From the NCBI RefSeq assembly GCF_012843875.1, contig NZ_JABAFY010000022.1:1-40115 (forward strand): a stretch of DNA of 40,115 nt, written 5' to 3'. The position numbers and the translations under genes are program-made. This stretch comes from Desulfovibrio piger (GTDB lineage Bacteria > Desulfobacterota > Desulfovibrionia > Desulfovibrionales > Desulfovibrionaceae). Below are positions 17,118-25,782 of the stretch, one piece after another (position 1 is the first letter of the stretch; every line of letters starts with the position of its first letter). A model generated the notes under the pieces. The model did not search any database and had not been told where the DNA came from. It was given only the letters and a program-made list of their open reading frames with translations.

Positions 17118-17833
17118 AGCAGGCTCCCCTGCCGGGTACCGGGGCCTTCGTCCCTGTCGGGCAGCACGCCGCGAAACGTCAGCCGGTGCTGGCGGCAGGG
17201 GCCAAGACGGTGCAGGGCCTCGTAATGGTCGGCCGTGCCGTAGCCCTTGTGTCGGGCGAAACCATAGCCGGGATGGCGGCGCTCCAGATGCTCCATGAGC
17301 ATGTCCCGGTAGGTCTTGGCCAGGACGGAGGCAGCGGAGATGGCGGGCACGGAGCTGTCCCCGCCCACCACGGCATTCTGGCGGGGCAGGTCGGGGGCGT
17401 CGGCATGACGCTTGCGCCAGTGCGGCAGCAGGACGGGCTCGGGCACGGTCTTGTTGCCGTCCACCAGCAAAAGGTCGGGCCTGCGCTTGAGGCCGGCCAC
17501 GGCGCGGCTCATGGCTTCGAAGGTGGCCTGCAGGATGTTGATGCGGTCGATGGTGGCGGGCCAGATCACGCCCAGCCCCCAGGCCAGGGCGCACTGGCGG
17601 ATCAGGGGGGCCAGATGTTCCCGCTGGGCAGCGCTCAGGGCCTTGGAATCCGTGAGGCCCGGCAGGTCGTATTCTTCCGGCAGGATGACGGCCGCCGCCA
17701 CGACGGGACCGGCCAGGCAGCCGCGGCCCGCCTCATCGATGCCCGCCATGAGCAGGGGACGGGAGGGCAGGGCGCAGAGCAGGCCCTGTTCCGGGGCCGG
17801 TGCGGCGGAGGATCTTTTGCGGCGAGGGGGCAT
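17114..17833 (-). CDS. rnhB: Ribonuclease HII
   Basis: RNase HII cuts RNA in RNA/DNA hybrids and single ribonucleotides in DNA. The 239-residue product contains [20 protein letters not shown] (catalytic Asp and Glu), [21 protein letters not shown] (third acidic residue) and [21 protein letters not shown]. About 28 residues precede the core, a basic and Ala/Pro-rich extension. ATG 17833 has only a weak GAGTGA ribosome-binding site. It overlaps yraN by four bases and follows rplS by 135 bases with a hairpin between. Confidence 0.95.
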   Translation of the reverse strand: MPPRRKRSSAAPAPEQGLLCALPSRPLLMAGIDEAGRGCLAGPVVAAAVILPEEYDLPGLTDSKALSAAQREHLAPLIRQCALAWGLGVIWPATIDRINILQATFEAMSRAVAGLKRRPDLLLVDGNKTVPEPVLLPHWRKRHADAPDLPRQNAVVGGDSSVPAISAASVLAKTYRDMLMEHLERRHPGYGFARHKGYGTADHYEALHRLGPCRQHRLTFRGVLPDRDEGPGTRQGSLL

Positions 17834-17858
17834 CGTGTTTCACTCGGTTGCTAAAACG

Positions 17859-17892
17859 CCAAAGACCTCACCCCGCGCAAGGCAGGGTGAGG
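17859..17892 (-). terminator. Weak terminator between rplS and rnhB
   Basis: CCTCACCC (17866-17873) pairs with GGGTGAGG (17885-17892). On the - strand the stem is followed by CTTTGGCGTTTTAG, a poor T-tract. It may partly end the trmD-rplS transcript. Confidence 0.4.
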
Positions 17893-17968
17893 TTCATTCC
17901 GTTCGTATTCTGCCCGGGCATGTTCACAGGACCCTCAGGCCGCCATGGACATTCCGCTGGGCTGCGAA

Positions 17969-18316
17969 TCAGAAGCGGCCGCGGGGCTTGATGCGAGCGG
18001 CTTTGCCCTTGAGGGCGCGCAGGTAGTACAGACGGCTGCGACGCACGCGGCCCTGGCTCACCACTTCCACATGGTCGATGAAGGGGGAGTGCAGGGGGAA
18101 GATGCGTTCCACGCCCACGCCGTCAGAGATCTTGCGCACGGTGAAGGTGGCGTCGGTGGTGCCGCGCTGGATGCGGATCACGTTGCCCTGGAACACCTGA
18201 ATACGCTCTTTTTCGCCTTCCACAATGCGCAGATGCACTTTCACCGTGTCGCCGGAGCGAAACACGGGCATATCCATACGCATGTTTTCACGTTCAATTT
18301 TCTTAATGATATCCAT
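17969..18316 (-). CDS. rplS: 50S ribosomal protein L19
   Basis: L19 sits at the 30S-50S interface. The 115-residue product has [42 protein letters not shown] and the C-terminal [19 protein letters not shown], as in the family. AAGGAG precedes ATG 18316. It follows trmD by 61 bases on the - strand, keeping the usual trmD-rplS pair even though the pair is separated from rpsP-rimM. Confidence 0.98.
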   Translation of the reverse strand: MDIIKKIERENMRMDMPVFRSGDTVKVHLRIVEGEKERIQVFQGNVIRIQRGTTDATFTVRKISDGVGVERIFPLHSPFIDHVEVVSQGRVRRSRLYYLRALKGKAARIKPRGRF

Positions 18317-18377
18317 GCCCTACTCCTTAAATACGCAGCCTTGGGACGGCTGTCGTCGTGAAGAAAAACTGTGGCGC

Positions 18378-19673
18378 TTACTTGTAATCGCCCAAAATTC
18401 TGTCGGCCAGGATAGCGGCCGCGCTCCGCACCGAAAGGTGGTTGTAGCCCAGATACCGTATGGGTCTGAGCCCCCCGTCACACCGGGCGAGCACCTCAGG
18501 GGCCAGCCCCTGGGCCGTACCCAGCAACAGCAGCACAGGACCTTCTTCGCACATGCGGCACACATCCGCCGGACAAAGCGGCGGGGGCGCGTGCTTGTGA
18601 GCGGGCCAGGAGGCGGAACTTGCCACCACTCTGGGCCGCATGCCCGTGCGCTCCGTGAGATGTTCCACAGCGGCATCCACGGATTCGGCAGGACAAACCG
18701 TGGCGAGCGCCTGGGCCCGGTCCGGGTTGCCCCTGCTTCCCGCGCCTTGCGTCCAGTGCCGGACTATGGCCTGTAGCAGACGCTGCTGGTCCTCCAGCGG
18801 GGTCACGGCATAGAACGGTCCCATCGCATAGCTGCGGGAAATCCGGGCTATATCGTGAATATCCAAATTTGTCAAAGAGGAAACGCCGGAATTTTTCCGG
18901 CCCAGCAGCACGGGATAGTGCACGAGGCAGAAAGAAAGGTTCCTTCCGGCCCTTGTCCGGGGCAGCGTGGCCAGATGGCGGGCATCTTCCGCCACCAGGG
19001 GCGCGCTGTCCAGCAGGTCGGGCCGTACCCGCAGCGTGGTGGCCAGCGACTGCTGCCGCCGCCAGCGCGCTACGGCACCGTGGTCCCCGCCCCGCAGTAC
19101 CTCCGGCACTTCGCGGCCTTCCAGGACTTCGGGCCGCGTGTAATGGGGGTACTCCAGCAGGCCGTTGGAAAAACTTTCGTCGTCCCCGGACTCCTCCTTG
19201 CCCATGAAGCCGGGCACCAGCCGCGCCACGGACTCGATGACGGCCAGGGCCGCCGTCTCGCCGCCATTGAGCACGGCTTCGCCCACGCTCACGGGCTCCA
19301 GAGGGAAGATGTCCAGCAGGCGGGCATCCAGTCCTTCGTAACGGCCGCAGATCAGGGTCAGGTCTTCTTCCCGGGCCAGTTCGCGGGCCAGCGCATCATT
19401 GAGGGGACGCCCGCTGGGAGCCAGCAGGATCATGCGTCCCGGCTTCTCGATGGAGCGCAGCGCCGCGGCCACCGGTTCGCCCTGCATGACCATGCCGGGA
19501 CCGCCGCCGTAGGGGCGGTCGTCCACATGATGGTGACGGCTGGTGCTGAAGCTGCGGGGATCGTGGAAAGAAAAGTCCACGATGCCGGCCTCGCGGGCGC
19601 GGCCCAGCAGTGCCGTCTCAAGGGGCGAGCGGAAAAACTCCGGGAAAAGGCTGACCAGATGAAAGCGAAGCAT
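18378..19673 (-). CDS. trmD: tRNA (guanine37-N1)-methyltransferase TrmD with a C-terminal RNA methyltransferase-like domain
   Basis: TrmD adds N1-methyl to G37 of tRNAs that read CNN codons and so prevents frameshifting. Residues 1-235 are a complete TrmD: MLRFHLVSLFPEFF, DDRPYGGGPGM, LICGRYEGLDARL, SVGEAVLNGGETAALAVIE, YTRPEVLEGREVPEVLRGGDH. Residues 245-431 form a second domain resembling predicted SPOUT RNA methyltransferases (Methyltrn_RNA_4 type): SFCLVHYPVLLGRKN, LLLGTAQGLAPEVL and YLGYNHLSVRSAAAILADR. Normal TrmD is about 240-260 residues, so this is a genuine two-domain fusion. ATG 19673 is chosen from the conserved N terminus; the frame stays open upstream. A promoter candidate lies at 19717-19744. 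Confidence 0.93.
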   Translation of the reverse strand: MLRFHLVSLFPEFFRSPLETALLGRAREAGIVDFSFHDPRSFSTSRHHHVDDRPYGGGPGMVMQGEPVAAALRSIEKPGRMILLAPSGRPLNDALARELAREEDLTLICGRYEGLDARLLDIFPLEPVSVGEAVLNGGETAALAVIESVARLVPGFMGKEESGDDESFSNGLLEYPHYTRPEVLEGREVPEVLRGGDHGAVARWRRQQSLATTLRVRPDLLDSAPLVAEDARHLATLPRTRAGRNLSFCLVHYPVLLGRKNSGVSSLTNLDIHDIARISRSYAMGPFYAVTPLEDQQRLLQAIVRHWTQGAGSRGNPDRAQALATVCPAESVDAAVEHLTERTGMRPRVVASSASWPAHKHAPPPLCPADVCRMCEEGPVLLLLGTAQGLAPEVLARCDGGLRPIRYLGYNHLSVRSAAAILADRILGDYK

Positions 19674-19716
19674 GGGCGCACAGTGACCCAAAAGCGGGCA
19701 TAAGGCAAGTAATGTT

Positions 19717-19744
19717 TGTATATGGCAGCTGCGAGGGGACACAA
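19717..19744 (-). promoter_or_regulatory. Candidate promoter of trmD-rplS
   Basis: On the - strand, TTGTGT (19744-19739) and TATACA (19722-19717) are 16 bases apart, in the 111-base gap between the phosphopantetheinyl transferase gene and trmD. Confidence 0.35.
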
Positions 19745-19784
19745 AATGGCCGGGGCGACCTGGTGCGCGGAAAAAATGGAAGCC

Positions 19785-20519
19785 TTACCCCCGCACCGCC
19801 ACGCAGAGCCAGTGGCCGGGACAGGGCAGCATCTGCCAGCGGTAACGGGCGGCATCCAGCCTGAGGTCGCCTGTGCGCCAGCCGCTGCGGCCGCTGTCCA
19901 GCAGGCGCGGCGGTCGGTCGCAGCCCGTACCGGCGGCCTTGAAGACGGCTTCCTTGATGGTCCAGCGGCGCAGGCAGTCACGCTGCCGGGCTGATGGAGA
20001 AAGACGGGAGGAAAGCTCTTGGGGCGAGAAGGCCGATGCGGGCGGCGCCGGGCTCGTCAGGGCCTCGGCATCCACGCCGGGGCTGGTGCCGGGCCCGGCC
20101 AGCAGGCAGAAGACCGCCTGTTCGCTGTAGCTGAAGCTGACGGAAAAGCCTTCCAGCCACGGACGGCCTGAAGGCAGGCGATGCAGACGGGGACAGGCAT
20201 GGCGGGTGAAGAAGAGCCGGGCCTCCCGCATGCGGTGGAACAGCAACGGCAGGGGATGCCAGCTCAAAGAGGGGAGGGCGGACAGACCGTCAACAGCGGC
20301 GCGATGCAGCAGCACCGCCAGCAGCAGCCGTGCCAGATGGCGTTTTTCACGTTCTGCCGGAAGGCGGAAAGCCGCCATATGGGCCCGGTCTTCCGTCGCC
20401 GGCAGGCCCTCCGGCAACTCCGGCAGTGAGATGGCAGGAGACTGACCGGAGAAGGACGGCAAAGGGCAGGCCGCCAGCAGCATGGGCGGCAAGGGAGAGG
20501 AAGATGTGAGCCGGGACAT
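19785..20519 (-). CDS. 4'-phosphopantetheinyl transferase (Sfp type)
   Basis: This enzyme transfers phosphopantetheine from CoA to a serine of acyl or peptidyl carrier proteins. The predicted 244-residue product has the two family motifs: GVDAEAL (the GxD metal site) and RRWTIKEAVFKAAGTG (WxxKEAxxKA). It is divergent elsewhere and rich in Ser, Pro and Arg. ATG 20519 is the likeliest start because the open frame further upstream runs through the tRNA-Sec gene and its terminator. No clear Shine-Dalgarno sequence is seen, so a later start is possible. It lacks carrier-protein or synthase neighbours, so the target is unknown; it could be the fatty-acid ACP enzyme if AcpS is missing. Confidence 0.82.
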   Translation of the reverse strand: MSRLTSSSPLPPMLLAACPLPSFSGQSPAISLPELPEGLPATEDRAHMAAFRLPAEREKRHLARLLLAVLLHRAAVDGLSALPSLSWHPLPLLFHRMREARLFFTRHACPRLHRLPSGRPWLEGFSVSFSYSEQAVFCLLAGPGTSPGVDAEALTSPAPPASAFSPQELSSRLSPSARQRDCLRRWTIKEAVFKAAGTGCDRPPRLLDSGRSGWRTGDLRLDAARYRWQMLPCPGHWLCVAVRG

Positions 20520-20642
20520 GCTGTGATGATGCCCGTCAGACAGGCAAAAGGCAATGCGCTGACGGTATCCCGACGCGCCGTCTGCTACAGGCAGGGACAC
20601 CCTTGCGGCTGCCTGCCCCGGCGCTCCGAAACGGGGCTGATA

Positions 20643-20675
20643 CAAAAAAAGTCCGCAGGCACAAGGCTTGCGGAC
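20643..20675 (-). terminator. Rho-independent terminator of selC
   Basis: GTCCGCAGGC (20651-20660) pairs with GCTTGCGGAC (20666-20675) with one G-T pair and a five-base loop. Seven T follow on the - strand (20650-20644). It ends the tRNA-Sec transcript. Confidence 0.88.
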
Positions 20676-20690
20676 GGACTGTTGACGGGA

Positions 20691-20784
20691 TGGCGGAGGC
20701 GTATAGGAGTCGAACCTACCGCAGACGGTTAAGCCTGCCACCGGTTTTGAAGACCGGGCGCCACACCGGTGACGACACGCCTCC
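20691..20784 (-). tRNA. selC: tRNA-Sec (anticodon UCA)
   Basis: Read on the - strand, the gene starts GGAGGCG at 20784 and ends CGCCTCC-G-CCA at 20691, so the CCA end is encoded. The anticodon arm is CCGGT-CTTCAAA-ACCGG with anticodon TCA at 20750-20748, which reads UGA. A long variable arm (around GCAGGC-TTAACC-GTCTGC) and a T arm with TTCGACT follow. The 91-base body, long variable arm and UCA anticodon together define tRNA-Sec. A strong terminator lies 15 bases downstream. With selA at 36.7-38.1 kb it shows that the organism makes selenoproteins. Confidence 0.95.
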
Positions 20785-20796
20785 ACACAACAGCCA

Positions 20797-20827
20797 TATA
20801 TATGACACAAAGCCCGGGGGAAAGCAA
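20797..20827 (-). promoter_or_regulatory. Candidate promoter of selC
   Basis: A TATATA stretch lies about 12 bases before the tRNA 5' end on the - strand, with TTGCTT (20827-20822) 17-19 bases further upstream depending on the -10 register. Confidence 0.3.
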
Positions 20828-20943
20828 GTCCGCCCTGCGGCAAGGCGCTGGGGCCGGAACATGGTGCGGGAAGAGCGATTTTCCCGTCTCTCCGGCACTG
20901 CCCATTGCCAGGCGGGAAAAGAGACTTATCTTGTTCCTGATCC

Positions 20944-20979
20944 CTGACCGGTGTCGATTGACACCCTGCCGCCGGTCAG
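20944..20979. repeat. Nested inverted repeat upstream of ftsH
   Basis: CTGACCGG (20944-20951) pairs with CCGGTCAG (20972-20979). Inside, TGTC (20952-20955) pairs with GACA (20960-20963). A TTGACA (20958-20963) within it could be a -35 box for ftsH, with a poor TACCTT at 20982-20987 after 18 bases. Confidence 0.4.
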
Positions 20980-21052
20980 AGTACCTTGACTGCTTGGCGC
21001 AGACCGGTGCGCCATCAGCACAACGCTTTACCGCTCTGTAGTGGAGGCCGAA

Positions 21053-23047
21053 TTGAATCAGTTTAGTCGCAACCTGATGCTCTGGGCTGCCATAGTCCTT
21101 GCGATGGTCATGCTTTTCAATATGTTCCAGCAGCCGCAAAGCTCGGCCCAGAAGGTGTCCTACACGGATTTCATCGGCCGTGTGGACGGCGGGCAGATCA
21201 GCTCTGTGGAGATCCAGGGCAACACCCTCATCGGGCGCGGACCGGACGGTGCCTCCGTCCAGACCTATGCCCCGCGTGACAATGAGCTGGTGTCCCGCCT
21301 GCTGGACAAGAAGGTGGAAGTCAAGGCCCAGCCGCCGGAAGAACAGCCTTGGTACATGACCCTGCTGGTGTCGTGGTTCCCCATGCTGCTGCTCATCGGT
21401 GTCTGGATCTTCTTCATGCGCCAGATGCAGGGTGGCGGCGGCAAGGCCATGAGCTTTGGCCGTTCCCGCGCGCGCCTGCTCAACCAGGACTCGGCCCGTG
21501 TGACCTTTGAGGACGTGGCCGGTGTGGATGAAGCCAAGGACGAACTGTCCGAAGTGGTGGAATTCCTGTCCAACCCCAAAAAGTTCACCCGTCTGGGCGG
21601 CCGCATCCCCAAGGGCGTGCTGCTGGTGGGCCCTCCAGGTACCGGTAAGACCCTGCTGGCCCGTGCCGTGGCCGGTGAGGCCGGCGTGCCCTTCTTCTCC
21701 ATCTCCGGTTCGGACTTCGTGGAGATGTTCGTGGGCGTGGGTGCCTCCCGTGTGCGCGACCTGTTCGTGCAGGGCAAGAAGAACGCCCCCTGCCTCATCT
21801 TCATCGACGAGATCGACGCCGTGGGCCGCAAGCGTGGCGCCGGTCTGGGCGGTGGCCATGACGAACGCGAACAGACCCTGAACCAGCTGCTGGTGGAAAT
21901 GGACGGCTTCGAGAGCAACGAGGGCGTCATCCTGCTGGCCGCCACCAACCGTCCCGACGTTCTGGACCCGGCCCTGCTGCGTCCCGGCCGTTTCGACCGT
22001 CAGGTGGTGGTGCCCACGCCTGACCTGCGCGGCCGCCGCCGTATCCTCGAGGTCCACACCAAGCGTACGCCTCTGGATCCCGATGTGGATCTGGATACCC
22101 TGGCTCGCGGTACGCCGGGCTTCTCCGGCGCCGATCTGGAGAACCTGGTCAACGAAGCCGCCCTGCAGGCCGCCAAGCTCAATGCCACCAAAGTGGACAT
22201 GCACGACTTCGAATACGCCAAGGACAAGGTGCTCATGGGCCGCGAACGCCGCAGCCTGATCCTTTCCGATGAGGAAAAGCGCATCACGGCCTACCACGAA
22301 GGCGGCCATGCCCTGGCGGCCCGCCTGCTGCCCGGTTCCGATCCCGTGCACAAGGTCACCATCATCCCCCGCGGTCGCGCCCTGGGCCTGACCATGCAGC
22401 TGCCCGAGGAAGACCGCCACGGCTACTCGCGCAATTACCTGCGCAACAACCTGGTGGTGCTGCTGGGCGGCCGTGTGGCGGAAGAGATCGTCTTTGACGA
22501 CATCACCACCGGCGCTTCCAACGACATCGAACGCGTGACCCGCATGGCCCGCAAGATGGTCTGTGAGTGGGGCATGAGCGATGCCATCGGCACCCTGTCC
22601 ATCGGTGAGACCGGTGAGGAAGTCTTCATCGGCCGCGAATGGGTGCAGAACAAGAACTACAGCGAAGAGACCGCCCGCCTGGTGGACGCCGAAGTCAAGC
22701 GCATCGTGGAAGAGGCTCACGCCCGCTGCGTCAAGCTGCTGCAAGACAACCGTGCGGCCCTGGACCGCATCGCGCAGGCGCTGCTGGAACGTGAGACCAT
22801 CAGCGGCGAAGAGCTGGACCTGCTCATGGAGAACAAGCCCCTGCTGCCGCTGGACGCCAACGGCAAGCCGGTGAAGGCCGCTCCTGCCGGGGATTTCGTG
22901 CTGGAGCCGGATCCGGCCGACACGGACGCCGCGGCGCCCGAGGCGGACAAGGCTGCTGAACCCGCTCCCGAAAAGGCGGAGCAGGGCGATGTCGATACGG
23001 GCAACAGAACGCAGGACAACGATGAAAACGAACAGCGCAAGCAATAA
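21053..23047 (+). CDS. ftsH: ATP-dependent zinc metalloprotease FtsH
   Basis: FtsH is a membrane-anchored AAA+ protease that degrades misassembled membrane proteins and some regulators. The 664-residue product has membrane segments near residues 8-26 and 101-120, a Walker A motif (GPPGTGKT, about 192), Walker B ([14 protein letters not shown]), the second region of homology ([21 protein letters not shown]) and the zinc site HEGGH (about 414). The TTG at 21053 is preferred over the in-frame GTG at 21041 because GGAGG (21043-21047) sits five bases before it and it gives the usual MNxFxRN start. The acidic C-terminal tail overlaps folP by 26 bases. Confidence 0.96.
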   Translation: MNQFSRNLMLWAAIVLAMVMLFNMFQQPQSSAQKVSYTDFIGRVDGGQISSVEIQGNTLIGRGPDGASVQTYAPRDNELVSRLLDKKVEVKAQPPEEQPWYMTLLVSWFPMLLLIGVWIFFMRQMQGGGGKAMSFGRSRARLLNQDSARVTFEDVAGVDEAKDELSEVVEFLSNPKKFTRLGGRIPKGVLLVGPPGTGKTLLARAVAGEAGVPFFSISGSDFVEMFVGVGASRVRDLFVQGKKNAPCLIFIDEIDAVGRKRGAGLGGGHDEREQTLNQLLVEMDGFESNEGVILLAATNRPDVLDPALLRPGRFDRQVVVPTPDLRGRRRILEVHTKRTPLDPDVDLDTLARGTPGFSGADLENLVNEAALQAAKLNATKVDMHDFEYAKDKVLMGRERRSLILSDEEKRITAYHEGGHALAARLLPGSDPVHKVTIIPRGRALGLTMQLPEEDRHGYSRNYLRNNLVVLLGGRVAEEIVFDDITTGASNDIERVTRMARKMVCEWGMSDAIGTLSIGETGEEVFIGREWVQNKNYSEETARLVDAEVKRIVEEAHARCVKLLQDNRAALDRIAQALLERETISGEELDLLMENKPLLPLDANGKPVKAAPAGDFVLEPDPADTDAAAPEADKAAEPAPEKAEQGDVDTGNRTQDNDENEQRKQ

Positions 23048-23936
23048 CCATATGTCTGAGGAGCCGTCCCGCCGGGGCGGCTCCTGGCTGTGTCTTGGGG
23101 GCGGGGCGGTGACGACCTCTGCCCCCTTTGGGGTTATGGGCATCGTCAACCTGACGCCGGACTCCTTCTATGACGGCGGCACGCACGATTCCGCGGATCT
23201 GGGGCTGGCCCACGCCATGCGCCTGCATGCGGAAGGGGCCGACATCCTCGATCTGGGGGCGGAATCTTCCCGGCCCGGCGCACAGGCCCTGACGCCGGAG
23301 CAGGAGCTGCTGCGTCTCATGCCCGTACTGCGCGAACTGCGGCGGGAGATCCCCGGCGTCATGCTCTCCGTGGACACCTATCATGCGGCCACGGCGGCTG
23401 CCGTGCTTGAAGAGGGCGTGCAGATCATCAACGACATTTCGGCCTGCGCCTTCGATCCCGGCCTGCTGGACGTGCTCGTCCAGTACAAGCCCGGTTATGT
23501 GCTCATGCACAGCCAGGGCAGACCGGACGTCATGCAGAAGGATCCCCGCTATACGGACGTGCGTTCCGAGGTCATGGCCTTTTTCGAGCGCGAGCTGCAC
23601 CGTTTGACCGCCGCCGGTCTGCCGGAAGAGCACATCGTGCTGGATCCCGGCATCGGTTTCGGCAAGACACTGCGCCATAATCTGGAGCTGCTGGCCCATG
23701 CGGAGGACTGGCTCGCCTTCGGACGGCCCGTGCTCATGGGCCTGTCCATGAAGTCCATGTTCGGGCAGCTGCTGGGCCTCACCACCCAGGAACGGGGCTG
23801 CGCCACCCAGGTGGCTACGGCCATGCTCTGGGAAAAGGGCCTGTTCTGGCATCGTGTGCACGATGTGGCCGCCACGCGCCAGACGCTCACGCTGGCCGCG
23901 GCCTTCCGTGATCCCGCCGGGGCCTGCGGGGACTGA
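23022..23936 (+). CDS. folP: Dihydropteroate synthase
   Basis: FolP condenses para-aminobenzoate with 6-hydroxymethyl-dihydropterin pyrophosphate in folate synthesis and is the sulfonamide target. The 304-residue product has GIVNLTPDSFYDGG, DLGAESSRPGA, INDISACAFDP, LDPGIGFGKTLRHNLELL, GLSMKSMFG and HRVHDVAATR, covering the whole TIM-barrel active site. Start ATG 23022 follows GCAGGA and overlaps ftsH by 26 bases. A later ATG (23052) has no ribosome-binding site. The second folate gene in the window, folC, lies at 38-39 kb. Confidence 0.95.
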   Translation: MKTNSASNNHMSEEPSRRGGSWLCLGGGAVTTSAPFGVMGIVNLTPDSFYDGGTHDSADLGLAHAMRLHAEGADILDLGAESSRPGAQALTPEQELLRLMPVLRELRREIPGVMLSVDTYHAATAAAVLEEGVQIINDISACAFDPGLLDVLVQYKPGYVLMHSQGRPDVMQKDPRYTDVRSEVMAFFERELHRLTAAGLPEEHIVLDPGIGFGKTLRHNLELLAHAEDWLAFGRPVLMGLSMKSMFGQLLGLTTQERGCATQVATAMLWEKGLFWHRVHDVAATRQTLTLAAAFRDPAGACGD

Positions 23937-24099
23937 TGCCCGGCCCGGCCGCACGGGGGATATTTGTCTGTTGCGCCGGCGTGCGCTTGTTTTTATACTG
24001 CGCGCCGGCTGCCCGGCATCCGTGATGCGGCAGACGGCAAGGGGGGACGCCATCCCATGGCGTGGAAGGGGATTTTTCTGATGCCTAAGGATAGGGACC

Positions 24100-24834
24100 G
24101 TGCTGGAACATGTGGTTTTTGAATGGCGTGACGCGCTGGACATCCTGCTGGTAGCATTCCTGCTCTACCAGGTCATCCAGCTGTTGCGGGGATCGCGTGC
24201 CCTGACGGTGCTGACCGGTCTTGGGCTGCTGACCCTGCTGTATTTCATCTCGCGCAGCATGGCGCTGTATACCCTGACCTGGTTGCTGCAGCATGTCTTC
24301 AGCTCCCTGTTCCTGCTCATCGTGGTCATTTTCCAGAGCGACATCCGGCAGGCACTGGGCGAGATAGGGACCAACAACCTTTTCCGCAAGCGTGCGCTGC
24401 AGCATTCGGCCGTGGAAGAAGTGGTCATGGCCTGTGTGGAGATGGCCCGCCTGCGTGTGGGGGCCCTCATCGTCATCGAGCGGGGCACCCGGCTGGACGA
24501 CATGATCAAACGCGAAGGCGTGCGGGTGGATGCCCTGCTGTCACGCCAGCTGCTCATGAACATCTTTTATCCCAAGGCGCCGCTGCATGACGGTGCCGTG
24601 CTCATCAGCAAGGGGCGCATCACGGCGGCCGCCTGCATCCTCCCCCTGGCCGAGGCCAAGGGGCAGTCGTTCGGCACGCGCCACCGCGCCGCCCTGGGCA
24701 TGACGCAGGAATGTGATGCCGTGGTGGTCGTGGTCTCGGAAGAACGCGGCGAGATCTCCGTGGCCATGAAGGGCGAGCTCGTCCGCAGTCTCGATGCCAC
24801 ACGCTTGAGGCAGGTGCTCAATGATATTCTCTAA
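24100..24834 (+). CDS. cdaA: Diadenylate cyclase CdaA
   Basis: CdaA makes the second messenger c-di-AMP from two ATP at the membrane. The 244-residue product has about three hydrophobic segments in the first 85 residues (LDILLVAFLLYQVIQLL, LTVLTGLGLLTLLYF, HVFSSLFLLIVVIF). The DAC domain follows, with the catalytic LHDGAVLI (DGA, about residue 163) and GTRHRAALG (RHR, about 193). The start is GTG 24100 after AAGGATAGGGA. The gene overlaps cdaR by 14 bases and is followed by glmM, the arrangement described for Firmicutes where CdaR and GlmM control CdaA. It is preceded by a 163-base gap after folP with an ACGCCAT/ATGGCGT hairpin at 24047-24063. Confidence 0.95.
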   Translation: MLEHVVFEWRDALDILLVAFLLYQVIQLLRGSRALTVLTGLGLLTLLYFISRSMALYTLTWLLQHVFSSLFLLIVVIFQSDIRQALGEIGTNNLFRKRALQHSAVEEVVMACVEMARLRVGALIVIERGTRLDDMIKREGVRVDALLSRQLLMNIFYPKAPLHDGAVLISKGRITAAACILPLAEAKGQSFGTRHRAALGMTQECDAVVVVVSEERGEISVAMKGELVRSLDATRLRQVLNDIL

Positions 24835-25750
24835 GAACAGCCGCAAGGCCCCCCATCTCCTTTCCCTGCTCGTGGCCTTTGCCGTGGCCGTGGGCATGTG
24901 GTATGTGGTCAGCGTGCGCGACCGTCTGGAAGTCCAGCTGGAAGTGGGCATCGAATACAACGGCATCCCCTCCGGGCTGGTGGTGACGGACGGCCTTGTC
25001 AGCAAGGTGCAGGTGCGCCTGCGCGGGCCGGAGATCCTGTTGCGCTCCATCTCGTCGCGCAGCCTGACGGAAGCCATCAATCTTTCCAATATCAAAAAGG
25101 GCACGACCATCGTCCCCCTGACCTCGGACAACATGGGCCCCAGTCTGCGGGCCTTCGAGCTGGTGGACGTACAGCCGCCCCGCATCGTCATCACGGCCGA
25201 TACCCTGGCCGAGCGCAGCGTGCCCATCCGGGCCGTGCTGGAATCCCCCCTGCGCAGCGGGGCCCTGACCGTGGAGAACGTGACCGTGTCCCCGGCATCC
25301 GTCACCCTGCGCGGGCCGGAAGGCGTCATCTCGTCCATCAACAACCTGCCTCTGGGCATCCGGCTGGATCCCAAGGCCGCCGGCACCACGGTGGAGCAGA
25401 CCCTGCTGCTGGATACCCCCAGCCTGGTCACCTCCAACCCCGCCTCGGTGAAGGTGCAGTACACCATCACCAGCGGCCGTACCGTGGTCTCCCGCCGTTG
25501 CAAGATCTCGGTGGAGGCCCAGAACGCCTCGCAGTTCACGGTGGAGCCCTCCCATGTGGAAGTCATGGTGGAGGTGCCCGAGGCCCTGGCCCGCAATTCG
25601 TCCTATCTCAAACGACTGGAAGTGATGGTCGTCCCGCCGGCGCTGGAGCCGGGGCAGAAGGGCACGGCAGAGCCGCGCATCCAGCTGCCGGAAGGCATGA
25701 CCATCTTGAATCCCTCATTCGACAGCGTTACCATTACCCGTAAGAAGTAG
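24821..25750 (+). CDS. cdaR: YbbR-domain protein CdaR, CdaA regulator
   Basis: A 309-residue YbbR-like protein anchored in the membrane by one N-terminal segment ([19 protein letters not shown]), with tandem YbbR-type beta domains outside (for example [15 protein letters not shown] and [19 protein letters not shown]). CdaR of Firmicutes binds and modulates CdaA. Here its start overlaps the cdaA end by 14 bases, which favours equal production. It is shorter than CdaR of Bacillus, with fewer repeats. It carries no enzymatic motif. glmM follows 32 bases later. Confidence 0.9.
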   Translation: MIFSKNSRKAPHLLSLLVAFAVAVGMWYVVSVRDRLEVQLEVGIEYNGIPSGLVVTDGLVSKVQVRLRGPEILLRSISSRSLTEAINLSNIKKGTTIVPLTSDNMGPSLRAFELVDVQPPRIVITADTLAERSVPIRAVLESPLRSGALTVENVTVSPASVTLRGPEGVISSINNLPLGIRLDPKAAGTTVEQTLLLDTPSLVTSNPASVKVQYTITSGRTVVSRRCKISVEAQNASQFTVEPSHVEVMVEVPEALARNSSYLKRLEVMVVPPALEPGQKGTAEPRIQLPEGMTILNPSFDSVTITRKK

Positions 25751-25782
25751 CCTCCGGCGCATGGCACCGGCAAGGAGAACAC

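Noticed and set aside
20520..20843. N-terminal extension of the phosphopantetheinyl transferase across the tRNA-Sec gene
   Set aside because: The extension is a translation of tRNA-Sec and its terminator; the enzyme motifs need only the part after 20519.
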